Part shown: positions 26,634-35,461 of the stretch, one piece after another
Layout: the number at the start of each line of letters is the position of its first letter
Numbering within the stretch: position 1 is the first letter of the stretch
Source of the DNA: Planctomycetota bacterium
Lineage (GTDB): Bacteria; Planctomycetota; UBA1135; GCA-002686595
Direction of reading: 5' to 3'
Length of the DNA stretch: 64,000 nucleotides
Assembly (NCBI GenBank): GCA_016795325.1
Contig: JAEUHY010000059.1
Coordinates: 186,001 to 250,000, forward strand
The notes under the pieces: generated by a model
What the model was told of the DNA's origin: nothing
Database searches by the model: none
What the model saw: the letters and a program-made list of their open reading frames with translations, nothing else
Made by a program: the position numbers and the translations under genes

Positions 26634-29186
26634 TCAGGGAGCTCCGAGATGCTCGAGGAACAGGCGCTCGATGCGGCCGTACTCGTCGATCCAGTGCGGC
26701 CCGTCCTCGAAGCCGTGGCCCTGGCTCGGGTAGAGCATCGCGTCGAAGGGTTTGCCCAGGTCGATCAGCTTCTCCATCAAGCGGATCGAGTCCTGCGCGA
26801 AGACGTTGGTGTCGGACAGGCCGTGCAGGATCAGCAGCGGATCCTCGAGCTTTTCGGCGTGGTCGATCGGCGAGGAGCGCACGTAGGCTTCGGCGTGCGT
26901 CGACGGCCGGCCCAGGCGCGGCTGCGTGTAGCCGGCGGAGTACGAGCGCCAATCGGTTACCGAACGCAGCGCGGCGCCGCACACCCAACGCTGCGGCTCG
27001 GTGAACAGCGCCATGAGCGTCAGGAAGCCGCCGTACGAGCCGCCGTAACAGCCGACGCGGGTGCTGTCGATCACGCCGCGGCGCGCGAGCTCGTCGATCA
27101 CGGCGGCGATGTCCTCGAGTTCGAGCTTGCCCAGGTGGCCCTGGACGTCGGTGCGGAACTGCTGGCCGTAGCCGGCGCTCCCGCGGTAGTCGACGTCGAC
27201 GACGACGTAACCCATCTCCGCCAAGCGCGAGTGGAACATCAGGTTGACCGCGTACTCGGTCATCGAGCAGGTGACGTTCTGCAGGTAACCGGCGCCGTGG
27301 ATGAACACGACGCAGGGGCGCGCGCGGTCGGGGCGCTCGAGCGAGCTCGCGCGCGGCAGGTAGACATGCGCCCACACGTCGCTTCCGTCGCTGTGCCGCA
27401 CGCTCACGGCCTGCGGACGGATCCAGTCGTGCGCGAGGTACTCGGTGTTGGTCGTGCGCGTCAGCGGCGCGTGCGTCCCGCTCGCGCTGTCGAGCACGTG
27501 CAGTTCCGCGGGCTCGCCGAGGCGTTCGAGCGCGAACACCACGCGCGCGCCGTCGTCGCTGGGCCGCACGGCGGACACGACCGCCGCGCCGAAGTCGAAC
27601 TCGCGCGCGGCGCCGTCATCGCGCACTAGCCACAGCGTTTTGCGACCCGGCACAGGGCCGCTCGCGGCGAGTGCGAAGCCGCCGTCAAAGCTCGCGACGC
27701 CGCTCACTTCTCCCAGCACGTGCGTGAGCTGCCGCGTGTGCCCGGTCTCGACGTCGAGCTCGAACAGTTGCGCGTGGCCGGGCGTCGACGAACCCGCGAA
27801 GGACTCGGACACGAACGTGATGCGCCGCCCGTCGTCGCGCCAACGCGCGCCGCCGCCCGGCCCGCCGACCCACTTGGGGTCGCTGTCCACGGCGAGCAGG
27901 CGCAGGTCGCCCTCGCTCCAGACCCAGGTCTCCGACACGCGGAAATCGCTCGAGAGGCGGCGGAACGCGTAGCGCGCGGGCGCGCCCGGCGCGCGCTGCG
28001 GCGCCCAGCCCAGCGGCGTGAAGTAAAAGCGCGTCTCGCCCGGCAGCGCGAGTTCGCGGCGCGAGCCGTCGCGGGTGTCCCACATCCACAGCTTGCGCGG
28101 CGGCGGCAAATCGTCCGCGAGGTCGCGCCGCGCCTGCAGCGTGCTCACGCGCGGCGTGAGGTAGTTGGGGACGATGTTGGGCGCGGGATCCTGGCTGCGG
28201 TCGGCCTCGACTCCGAACACGAAGCGTCCATCCGGCGACAGGCGCTCGCCCTCGAGCCAACGCAGGTCGGCGAGTCCTTCGAGCACGAGCTTGCGGCCGC
28301 TCTCGAGCTCCATCCAACGCGTCGGCTTGCGCGCGCCGTCGCGCTCTTCCTCGCCGAAGCTCTCGCTGGTTGCGAACACCCGCGTGCGGTCGTCGCTGAG
28401 TTGCACGCGCTCGAGCGAAAGCTCCAGCGCGCGCGTGACGTGCCGCAACTGCTCGAAACGCACCGGGCCCGTGCTCGCGTCGGAGAGCGTGAGCACGAAC
28501 AACTCCTTGCCCGTGCGCAGCTCGAGCTCGCGGTCGTCGTTCGTGAAGCTCAGCGAGCGCACGGCGCCCGTGCGCTGCTCCGCATCGGCGCCCTCCGCGG
28601 CCCGCGGCTCGTCGCGGTAGACGACGCGCGCGGTCCGCGCAGCCGGATCGACGAGCACGACCGCGCCGCGCCACACGAGCGCCAGGAGCGCGCCGCTGCT
28701 GCTCCAGGTCGGCGAGCCGACGCGCTCGGGGCGCGCAGGGCCTTTCGCAGCGGCCTCGGACGCTTGCGCGCCGTTCGCCGACTCGCCGCGCTCGTCGGCG
28801 CCGGCGTCGAGCGCCTCGAAGTCCGCGCCGAGCAGTTCGCGGAGCAACGCGGCCAGCGCCGTGCCCGCGTCGAGCGCATGCGGCCCGGCCGAGGTCGCCA
28901 CCAAGTGCGGGCTGTGGTCCGCGGCCCACACGCGTTCGCCGCTCGCCGCGCGTTCGACTCCGCGGAAATCGAGCAGCGCGAAGGCCCCGTCCGCGCTGAG
29001 CGAGCGCAGGCGCGGGGCTTCGCCGTGCGGGCCGGGGATCGAAAAAATCTCGCTCAGGCTCGGCGAGCCGCGGTCCGAGCTGTCCGGGGGCGTCGAACGC
29101 TGCGGGGGCGCGGCGCAGGCGCCGACAAGCAGCGGGAGGGCGGCCCACAGGGTCCTTCGTGCGCGGCGCGTTGTTCCTTGCAGCAT
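26634..29186 (-). CDS. S9 prolyl oligopeptidase family lipoprotein (DPP4-like)
   Basis: 850 aa from the ATG at 29186; a GTG six codons upstream is possible. A signal peptide ends in a lipobox LLVGAC. Residues about 50-600 are a beta-propeller (DPPIV N-terminal type). The C-terminal alpha/beta-hydrolase has the nucleophile in CYGGSYGGF, Asp in HGLSDTNV and His in GHGFEDG. The enzyme releases dipeptides or cleaves after proline. It heads a two-gene unit with the Xaa-Pro-type M24 peptidase. Confidence 0.9.
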   Translation of the reverse strand: MLQGTTRRARRTLWAALPLLVGACAAPPQRSTPPDSSDRGSPSLSEIFSIPGPHGEAPRLRSLSADGAFALLDFRGVERAASGERVWAADHSPHLVATSAGPHALDAGTALAALLRELLGADFEALDAGADERGESANGAQASEAAAKGPARPERVGSPTWSSSGALLALVWRGAVVLVDPAARTARVVYRDEPRAAEGADAEQRTGAVRSLSFTNDDRELELRTGKELFVLTLSDASTGPVRFEQLRHVTRALELSLERVQLSDDRTRVFATSESFGEEERDGARKPTRWMELESGRKLVLEGLADLRWLEGERLSPDGRFVFGVEADRSQDPAPNIVPNYLTPRVSTLQARRDLADDLPPPRKLWMWDTRDGSRRELALPGETRFYFTPLGWAPQRAPGAPARYAFRRLSSDFRVSETWVWSEGDLRLLAVDSDPKWVGGPGGGARWRDDGRRITFVSESFAGSSTPGHAQLFELDVETGHTRQLTHVLGEVSGVASFDGGFALAASGPVPGRKTLWLVRDDGAAREFDFGAAVVSAVRPSDDGARVVFALERLGEPAELHVLDSASGTHAPLTRTTNTEYLAHDWIRPQAVSVRHSDGSDVWAHVYLPRASSLERPDRARPCVVFIHGAGYLQNVTCSMTEYAVNLMFHSRLAEMGYVVVDVDYRGSAGYGQQFRTDVQGHLGKLELEDIAAVIDELARRGVIDSTRVGCYGGSYGGFLTLMALFTEPQRWVCGAALRSVTDWRSYSAGYTQPRLGRPSTHAEAYVRSSPIDHAEKLEDPLLILHGLSDTNVFAQDSIRLMEKLIDLGKPFDAMLYPSQGHGFEDGPHWIDEYGRIERLFLEHLGAP

Positions 29187-29280
29187 GCGCCAGAGGCTAC
29201 GCACCGCGCCGCGGGGCTTCGAGTCGCCGCCGAGGCTTTCGCTTCAAGACTGGCGACCGCGCTTTCCGACAGGAACGCGC

Positions 29281-29934
29281 GTGAGCGTCCCCGCAACGCA
29301 CGAACCGCAGAGTCCCTCGGCGCCACCGGCGTCCGCGGACCTGCTCGCGCCGCCGGCGGATCTCGCGCTGCCCGAGGCGCCGGCCTGGCGACCCGCGCTG
29401 TTTCCGCTCGAGCCGCAGCCGTCGAAGCGGCGCGGCGCGTGGGTTGGACCGGCTGCGCAGTGCGCGGCGCTCCTGGCGCTCGCGTACCTGTGTCTGTTCA
29501 ACCTCTCCGTCGTGCGCGGCAGTTCGATGGCCCCGCGCATCCACGACGGCGACCGCATCCTGATCGACCACTTCAGCTACTGGTTCGACACGGTGGAGCG
29601 CGGCGACATCGTGGTGCTCAAGTACCCGCTCGATCCCAGCGTCGACTACATCAAGCGCGTGATCGGTCTGCCCGGCGACGAGGTCGAAGTCGATCACCGC
29701 GGCGTGTTCGTCAACGGCGAGCGGCTCGCCGAGCCCTACGTCGCCGAACAGGATCCGCTGTCGCGCGTCCGTACGATCGTGAAGCCGGCGCACTTCTTCG
29801 TGCTCGGCGACAACCGGCCGCGCTCGTGCGACTCGCGCGAGTTCGGACTGGTTCCGCAGGACTACATCCGCGGCAAGGTCGAGGTTCGCATCTGGCCGCC
29901 CGAGCGCGTCGGGGCGATCGATCCCGCCGAGTAA
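29281..29934 (+). CDS. lepB: Signal peptidase I
   Basis: 217 aa. A Pro/Ala-rich cytoplasmic tail precedes one transmembrane helix at about residues 58-78. The catalytic dyad is clear: Ser82 in GSSMAP and Lys125 in YIKRVIGLPGDEV. The GDNRPRSCDSREFG box near the C-terminus is the conserved family box E. It cleaves signal peptides of exported proteins at the outer face of the membrane. The GTG at 29281 has AGGAA six nt upstream, which decides the start. Confidence 0.93.
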   Translation: MSVPATHEPQSPSAPPASADLLAPPADLALPEAPAWRPALFPLEPQPSKRRGAWVGPAAQCAALLALAYLCLFNLSVVRGSSMAPRIHDGDRILIDHFSYWFDTVERGDIVVLKYPLDPSVDYIKRVIGLPGDEVEVDHRGVFVNGERLAEPYVAEQDPLSRVRTIVKPAHFFVLGDNRPRSCDSREFGLVPQDYIRGKVEVRIWPPERVGAIDPAE

Positions 29935-29972
29935 CGCTGCGTCGCGGGCGCCACGGTTAGCATGCGCGCACG

Positions 29973-30689
29973 ATGGACGTCCCGCGGGTTCGGTTGGTGA
30001 GCGGCTCGGCGCGCGGCCTGGGCTTGGCCGCGGCGCGGCGATTCGCGCAGCGCGGCGAGCGCGTGCACGTGGTCTGGCGCTCGAGCGGCGGCGACGCACT
30101 CGAGCGCGAGTTCCCCGGCCGCACGCACCGTGCGGATCTCGAGCGCGCGGAGGACTGGCGCACGCTCGTCGAGGCGGTGCTCGCGCGCGATGGGCGGCTC
30201 GACACGCTGGTGCACGCCGTCGGCGAGTACGTCTGGGGCGCGACCTCGGCCGCGAGTGCGGCGGATCTGCGCCGCATGCTCGCGAGCAACGTCGAGTCGG
30301 CGTTTTTGGGCTTCGAAGCGACACGCGCCGCGCTGCGCTCGAGCCGCGGAAACGCGCTGTTCTTCGGCTGCGCCGGGCTCGAGGGACAACGCGCGCGCCA
30401 ATCCACGGCGGTGTACGCGGCGGCGAAGAGCGCGCTGGTCGTGCTCACGCGCTCGTGGGCGCTCGAGGAGGCGCCGCACGGTGTGCGCGTCAACGTGCTC
30501 TCGCCGGGCTTTGCTCCGCACGAGCACGCCTCGGCCGACACGCTCGACGCCGGCGCGTGGACGTCGATTCCGCTCGGGCGGCCGGCGCGGCTCGACGAGG
30601 TTGCCGACGCCGTCGAGTGGCTGTGTTCGGAGCGCGCGAGCTACGTGACCGGCGCGAACCTGGACTTGGCTGGCGGCTGGATGCTCTGA
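29973..30689 (+). CDS. Short-chain dehydrogenase with altered catalytic Ser region
   Basis: 238 aa, a classical SDR fold: VSGSARGLGLAAA at the N-terminus, a Tyr-Lys pair in VYAAAKSA and the C-terminal VTGANLDLAGG typical of FabG relatives. The strand that normally carries the catalytic Ser (ISSxAG) reads LFFGCAG, so Ser is replaced by Gly or Cys. The protein may be a weak or specialised reductase. It follows lepB after 38 bp, with a TTAGCAT hexamer in the gap. Confidence 0.8.
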   Translation: MDVPRVRLVSGSARGLGLAAARRFAQRGERVHVVWRSSGGDALEREFPGRTHRADLERAEDWRTLVEAVLARDGRLDTLVHAVGEYVWGATSAASAADLRRMLASNVESAFLGFEATRAALRSSRGNALFFGCAGLEGQRARQSTAVYAAAKSALVVLTRSWALEEAPHGVRVNVLSPGFAPHEHASADTLDAGAWTSIPLGRPARLDEVADAVEWLCSERASYVTGANLDLAGGWML

Positions 30690-30707
30690 GCGCGCCGAGA
30701 GAGTTCG

Positions 30708-31244
30708 CTACCGAGCGCGCGCGAAGATCGGTTCGACTTCGATCGCGACCGCGTCCGCGTCGCCGGGCTCGATGTCGTCGATGCGCAGCTCGAGCGAGTG
30801 TTGCGGCCCGAGCACGAAGCCGTCGAGCAACAGGCTCGCGCCATCCTTCGTCGCCGTTGGCGCTCCCGAGTGTGCGCCCAAACGGATCCGGCGCGCGCTG
30901 GGGCCGCGCGTAAAGTCGCGCGCCGCCTCTTCGTTGAGCAGGTCCCACGCTCGCAGCGTGACGCGCACGGCCACGATGTCGCCGCCGGTCCCGTTCGAAA
31001 TGCTCCCGGCCCCGCCGCCCAAGCGCTGTGGACCGACGAACACATCGGCGCTGACGAACTTGCGCAGCGTCGGACGGATGAGCTCGTAGTCGCCGAGCGC
31101 GACCACGTACTTGGGCGCTTCGTTCGCCGCGGAAGCGGCGGACGTCGTCGAACCGGCGTTGTGCCCGGCGTCGTGTTGTTGAGGGGCTTGGCAGGCGCCG
31201 ACGAGCAGCGCGAGGACGAACGAGCAGGTGCGAGGTGCTTGCAT
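30708..31244 (-). CDS. Lipoprotein of unknown function
   Basis: 178 aa with a signal peptide and lipobox LLVGAC, then a Ser/Ala/His-rich linker of about 25 residues. The mature domain (about residues 45-178) is predicted beta-rich and ends with a DDIEPGDADAV segment. The size and layout recall YcfL-like (DUF1425) periplasmic lipoproteins, but I cannot confirm that. It is convergent with the SDR gene and divergent from the Nudix gene. Confidence 0.7.
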   Translation of the reverse strand: MQAPRTCSFVLALLVGACQAPQQHDAGHNAGSTTSAASAANEAPKYVVALGDYELIRPTLRKFVSADVFVGPQRLGGGAGSISNGTGGDIVAVRVTLRAWDLLNEEAARDFTRGPSARRIRLGAHSGAPTATKDGASLLLDGFVLGPQHSLELRIDDIEPGDADAVAIEVEPIFARAR

Positions 31245-31361
31245 GGGTCGTTGTCGGTGGCGAGGGGAATGGCGCGACCGGATTCCAGACTACGGCGGGC
31301 GCGTAGGGTCGCCAGGGTGTGCTTGGGCGCGAGGCGGCGCGCATGCGACAATCACCAGAGA

Positions 31362-31946
31362 ATGGACCAACTGCGGGAACAACTGCGCCGACTGCTCGCC
31401 GCGCGCGCGCTGCGGCGCGATGCGCCCGAGGGCACGCCGCGGGCCGCGGTCGCTCTGATCCTCGCGCCGGGCGATGCGTGCGCCGAGGCTTTGTTCATCG
31501 AGCGTGCGCAGCGCGAGGGCGATCCCTGGTCGGGCCACATGGCGCTGCCGGGCGGCCGCGTCGATGCGAGCGACGCCGACTGGCTCGCCGCCGCCGTGCG
31601 CGAGACGCGCGAGGAGATCGGCGTCGAGCTGCACGAACACGAGTTGGTGGGGGAGCTCGACGACCTGCGCCCGGTGAGCGCGCCGGCGCGCATCGTCGTG
31701 CGGCCGTTCGTGTTCGTGCTCGAACGCCGCCCGCGCTTCACGCTCAACCACGAAGTCGCGGGCGTGCAGTGGGCCGCGCTCGACGAGCTCGCGCGCTCGG
31801 CCGGCGCCGTCGAAGTGCAGCACCTGGGCGCGCTGCGCACGATGCCCAGCTACTTCGTCGGCGGCCGCGCGGTGTGGGGCATGACGCAGCGCATCGTGGA
31901 GCCGTTCCTCACGCTCGCGACGTCGGGCGCGCTCAAACGCGCTTGA
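31362..31946 (+). CDS. Nudix hydrolase, CoA diphosphatase type
   Basis: 194 aa. The Nudix box is present (GGRVDASDADWLAAAV then RETREEIGV) and is preceded by SGHMALPGG, matching the SGQxxFPGG-type motif of CoA pyrophosphatases such as NudL. The expected reaction is splitting CoA or acyl-CoA into 4'-phosphopantetheine and ADP. Its 3' end overlaps the convergent FAH-family gene by 14 bp. Confidence 0.85.
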   Translation: MDQLREQLRRLLAARALRRDAPEGTPRAAVALILAPGDACAEALFIERAQREGDPWSGHMALPGGRVDASDADWLAAAVRETREEIGVELHEHELVGELDDLRPVSAPARIVVRPFVFVLERRPRFTLNHEVAGVQWAALDELARSAGAVEVQHLGALRTMPSYFVGGRAVWGMTQRIVEPFLTLATSGALKRA

Positions 31947-32832
31947 GCGGCGTGCGCAATTCGCCGATGCCGGCGATGGCGCAGATCGACACATCGCCGT
32001 CGACGAGCGGCCCGACGCCCGCGGGCGTGCCCATCAGGATCAAATCGCCCGGACGCAGCGGAAATTGGCGCGAGAGCCAGGCGATCGCCTGCGGCACGGT
32101 CACGATCAGGTCCTTGGTGCTCGCGCGCTGGCGCGCCTCTTCGCGGCCGTCGGAGTGCAGCACGCGCCCCGTCACTTCGAGGTCGGCGAGGTCGAGCCAC
32201 TCGCGCGGCGCGAGGCACGGTCCGAGCGGGCACGAACCTTCGAAATTCTTCGAGCGGAACCAGGGGTACTTGAGGTTGCGGTCCTGGCCCTGCAGCGTGC
32301 GCGCGGTGAGGTCGTTGGCGACCGTGTAGCCCGCGACGTGTTCGAGCGCGCGCGCTTCGTCGATCTCGCGGCCCGCGCGGCCGATCACGACCGCCAGCTC
32401 GGCTTCGTGGTCGAAGCGCGCCGTGTACCAGCTCGGCACCGCGACCGTTTCGCCGTCGGCGCGCAGGCACTCGGGCAACTTGTTGAAGACCAGCGGCTCC
32501 TCGGGCACCGCCTCGCCGAACTCGGCGGCGTGCTCGCGGAAGTTCTTCCCCAGCGCGAGGATCTTGCCCACGCGCGCGGGTTCGATCGGAACCAGCCGTT
32601 CGCGCGGCGCGGCGCGCTCGCGCCACTTGCCGCGCGTCAGTTCGCGCTCGAGCGCCGCGCGACCGAAGTAGCCCTCGGCGAGCAGCTCGACCGCGCTCGC
32701 GTCGGCGCGACCGTCGTCGCTCAGCCGCGCGCTCAGGTCGAGCCAGCGGCCGTCGATCTCGAGCACCAGGCGCGCGAGTTGGTCGTCGTTGCGGTCGAGG
32801 CGTTCGCGGTGGAGGCGGACTGTGGAGGGCAT
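31933..32832 (-). CDS. Fumarylacetoacetate hydrolase family protein
   Basis: 299 aa. The C-terminal FAH domain begins near residue 70 with ALGKNFREHAAE and contains FDHEAELAVVIG, YTVANDLTAR, a KNFEGSCPLGP segment and LMGTPAGVG. The metal-binding acidic residues (the E of HEAELAVV and the D of VANDLT) are in place. Family members hydrolyse or decarboxylate 2,4-dioxo acids, for example oxaloacetate or acylpyruvates, in aromatic catabolism or housekeeping. The substrate cannot be fixed from context. Confidence 0.88.
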   Translation of the reverse strand: MPSTVRLHRERLDRNDDQLARLVLEIDGRWLDLSARLSDDGRADASAVELLAEGYFGRAALERELTRGKWRERAAPRERLVPIEPARVGKILALGKNFREHAAEFGEAVPEEPLVFNKLPECLRADGETVAVPSWYTARFDHEAELAVVIGRAGREIDEARALEHVAGYTVANDLTARTLQGQDRNLKYPWFRSKNFEGSCPLGPCLAPREWLDLADLEVTGRVLHSDGREEARQRASTKDLIVTVPQAIAWLSRQFPLRPGDLILMGTPAGVGPLVDGDVSICAIAGIGELRTPLKRV

Positions 32833-32875
32833 CCGCGCAGTCTAGCGCCCGAGCTCCGCGCCACGGACCTCGCCG

Positions 32876-34660
32876 CTACTTCGGCAGCGCCGCGTCCAAG
32901 GTCAGCAGCGCGTACGCGGTGCCGAGCAGCGGATTGCCCTCGTACCAGCGCGGGCTGTTGCGGTTGGTCCACGAGCCGTCGAGCTTGGACTGCATCGAGA
33001 CGATGCGGCCGCACAACTCGGCGCGCCAGGCGTGCTCGACGCCCGCGCTGTCCTTGAGCGTGCCCACCTCGAGCAGGTCGAGCGCCTGCGCCATGCAGTG
33101 CAGGTAGTAGAAGAGGCCCTGGTACGGCGCGCTGGGATCGATGCTCGGATCGAAGCCGGGGTTGATGTCGAGCGTGTAGTTCGCGCACACCCAGTCGTAG
33201 GCGGCTTTCAGGCGCGGGTCCTGCTTGTCGACGCCCGCGAACACCAGGCACTTGAGCAGCGCGTAGGTCATCGAGCCGTACGAACGCGGGACCTTCACGC
33301 CGCCGTCGAGCTCGATGAAGCCGGCCTTGCTGTCGCCGGGCGCGTAACCCGCGCCGCCGTCGTCGCCCGGGCGCACCTCGACCGCGCCGTCGCGGATCTT
33401 CACGTCGTTCGACTCGGAGCGGTTCTGGCAGCGCTCGAGGAACTTGAGCGCCTTGCGGTAGGTCGGCGCGTTCGGCTCCATGCCCGAGGCCGCGAGCGCT
33501 TCTAGCGCCATCTGCAGGTTCGAGAGGTCGGGGCGCTCCGTCGAGCCGTAGCCGATGCCGCCGTAGTACAGGTCGCCTTCGCTGTAACCCTCGCCTTCGT
33601 CAGCCTGGAGTTGCGCGAGGAAGCCCTGCGCCTTGGCGATCGCGGGCTTGTACTTCTCGGCGCCGGCGCGCGAGAGCGCGAGGATCGCGGCGGACGTCGT
33701 GTAGTTCGCGAGCTTGCCGTCGTGGATCGAACCGTCGGGCTTTTGCAGCGAGACGAGCCACTCGAGGCCGGTGTCGATCGCAGCCTGCAGCGGCGCGGGC
33801 CGCGGCGCGGGGTGGCACAGGAGCGCCCCGAGCGCCATGGCGCTCATGCCCGCGTCCGGTTTGCCCGGCTGGCCCCACTTGCCGTTGTCGCTCACCGAGA
33901 GCAGGAAATTCGCGCCCTTTTCCAGCGCCTTCAGCGCGCTCGCGCGGTCGGTGGCGCTGAACGCGGGCAGCGGCGCGATCTCGACCTTGGGCGCGGCGCC
34001 GACGCGCTTGCTCGCGAGCAGCTTCTCGACCGCGGAGAGCGCCACCGCGTGCGCGGCGGTTTCCGCCACCGGGCCGCGCGGCCCGATCCAACGGCCCTTC
34101 TCCGCCTGCGCCCCGAGCAGCTTGCGCGCCAGCGCCAACTGCTGCTCCTCGTTCAGCGGCCAGCCCTCGGTCGCGACGGGCCAGGCTTGCGTCTTCTGCG
34201 CCGCGTCGGCGCCGAGGAACTCCATCGCTTTCGCCATCGCGGCGGCGTGCTCCGGCTCGCCTAGCGCCATCCAGGCAGCGACCGCGCGCACGGTGCTCGT
34301 CTGCTTCGCAGCGGCGTTCGCGCCGGGCTCGGCGACCGAACCGTCGGCCGCTTGTTTGGACTTGAGCCACTCGACCGCGCGCCGCACGAAGGGGCCGTCG
34401 ACGCTGCGGTAGCGGTCGGGCGACTGCGCGAAGGCCTGCACCGCGAGCGCGGTCGCCTCGATCGAGCCGTACGAGCCGCTCGCGAGGTCCTGCTGGCCGC
34501 GCAGCCAACGCACCGAGGCGCGCACCGTCCCGGCCACGTCCTCGAGTCCGTCGGTGGGCGAGGCCTGCTTGGGCGCCGCGGGCTGCGGCGCTTGGGTCGC
34601 CGCGGGAGCGAGCGGGGCGAGGACGGACAGGAACAGGCCGAAGGCGATCGTTCGGAGCAT
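32876..34660 (-). CDS. Secreted prenyltransferase/squalene-oxidase repeat protein
   Basis: 594 aa from the ATG that starts a clear signal peptide (cleavage near APAATQA). The mature protein is built from alpha-helical repeats of the terpene-cyclase/prenyltransferase toroid, with recurrent W-L-x-x-Q/K units such as VRWLRGQQ, VEWLKSKQ, LEWLVSLQ and LKFLERCQ. No DxDD or other cyclase catalytic motif is visible, so it is probably a binding or structural member of the repeat family. Such secreted repeat proteins are frequent in Planctomycetota. Confidence 0.82.
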   Translation of the reverse strand: MLRTIAFGLFLSVLAPLAPAATQAPQPAAPKQASPTDGLEDVAGTVRASVRWLRGQQDLASGSYGSIEATALAVQAFAQSPDRYRSVDGPFVRRAVEWLKSKQAADGSVAEPGANAAAKQTSTVRAVAAWMALGEPEHAAAMAKAMEFLGADAAQKTQAWPVATEGWPLNEEQQLALARKLLGAQAEKGRWIGPRGPVAETAAHAVALSAVEKLLASKRVGAAPKVEIAPLPAFSATDRASALKALEKGANFLLSVSDNGKWGQPGKPDAGMSAMALGALLCHPAPRPAPLQAAIDTGLEWLVSLQKPDGSIHDGKLANYTTSAAILALSRAGAEKYKPAIAKAQGFLAQLQADEGEGYSEGDLYYGGIGYGSTERPDLSNLQMALEALAASGMEPNAPTYRKALKFLERCQNRSESNDVKIRDGAVEVRPGDDGGAGYAPGDSKAGFIELDGGVKVPRSYGSMTYALLKCLVFAGVDKQDPRLKAAYDWVCANYTLDINPGFDPSIDPSAPYQGLFYYLHCMAQALDLLEVGTLKDSAGVEHAWRAELCGRIVSMQSKLDGSWTNRNSPRWYEGNPLLGTAYALLTLDAALPK

Positions 34661-34789
34661 GGGAGGCGCGGCGGAAACGGTGGAAGGCGCGCGCGGTGTG
34701 CGCTGCGCCGGACGACGAACATAGGCCAAGTGGCGTCGCGACTTCCAACGCACCGCGTCGGGTTCGGGTTCAGCGCTACGATCGGCCGA

Positions 34790-35461
34790 ATGTCGGCGCC
34801 CCTGCACCCGCCCTTCGTCCCGCTGGATTTCGAGCGCCTCGCGCCCGCCGAGATGCTGCGCCGCGCGCGCGAGCTTCGCGCGGAGCTCGCGCGCCGCCGC
34901 TCGGTGCGGCACTTCGCGCCCGATCCGCTACCCGAGGGGCTGCTCGAGGAGTGTCTGCTCACGGCCGGGAGCGCGCCGTCCGGGGCCCACCGCCAACCCT
35001 GGACCTTCGTGGTGGTGCGCGATCCCGAGCTCAAGCGGCGCATCCGCGAAGCCGCCGAGGAGGAAGAGCGCAAGCTCTACGAGGAGCGCATCAGCGACGA
35101 ATGGCGCGCCGCGCTCGCGCCGCTGGGCACCGACGCGAACAAGCCGTTCCTCGAGATCGCCCCAGCGCTGATCGTGGTGTTCCGGCGCGCGCACGAGCTC
35201 GAGAACGGCGAGAAGCGCGCCAACTACTACACGCAGGAATCGGTCGGGCTCGCGTGCGGCTTCCTGCTCGCCGCGCTGCACCACGCGGGCCTGGCGACGC
35301 TCACGCACACGCCCAGTCCCATGGGCTTTCTCTCGGAGCTGCTCGAGCGCCCCGAGAACGAGCGCCCGTTCCTGCTGATCCCCGTCGGCTACCCGGCCGC
35401 GGGCTGCGAAGTGCCGAACCTCGAGCGCAAGTCGCTCGCCGAGATCAGTCTCTGGCGCTGA
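34790..35461 (+). CDS. Nitroreductase-family flavoprotein, iodotyrosine deiodinase-like
   Basis: 223 aa. The FMN-binding start RRSVRHF and SAPSGAHRQPW are typical of the nitroreductase family. The insertion that forms the iodotyrosine deiodinase lid is present: EEEERKLYEERISDEW supplies Glu and Tyr, and LGTDANKPFLE supplies the Lys that, in known IYD proteins, grip the zwitterion of halotyrosine. This pattern separates IYD from ordinary nitroreductases and supports reductive dehalogenation of halogenated tyrosine. Its 3' end overlaps lpxB by 17 bp tail to tail. Confidence 0.85.
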   Translation: MSAPLHPPFVPLDFERLAPAEMLRRARELRAELARRRSVRHFAPDPLPEGLLEECLLTAGSAPSGAHRQPWTFVVVRDPELKRRIREAAEEEERKLYEERISDEWRAALAPLGTDANKPFLEIAPALIVVFRRAHELENGEKRANYYTQESVGLACGFLLAALHHAGLATLTHTPSPMGFLSELLERPENERPFLLIPVGYPAAGCEVPNLERKSLAEISLWR

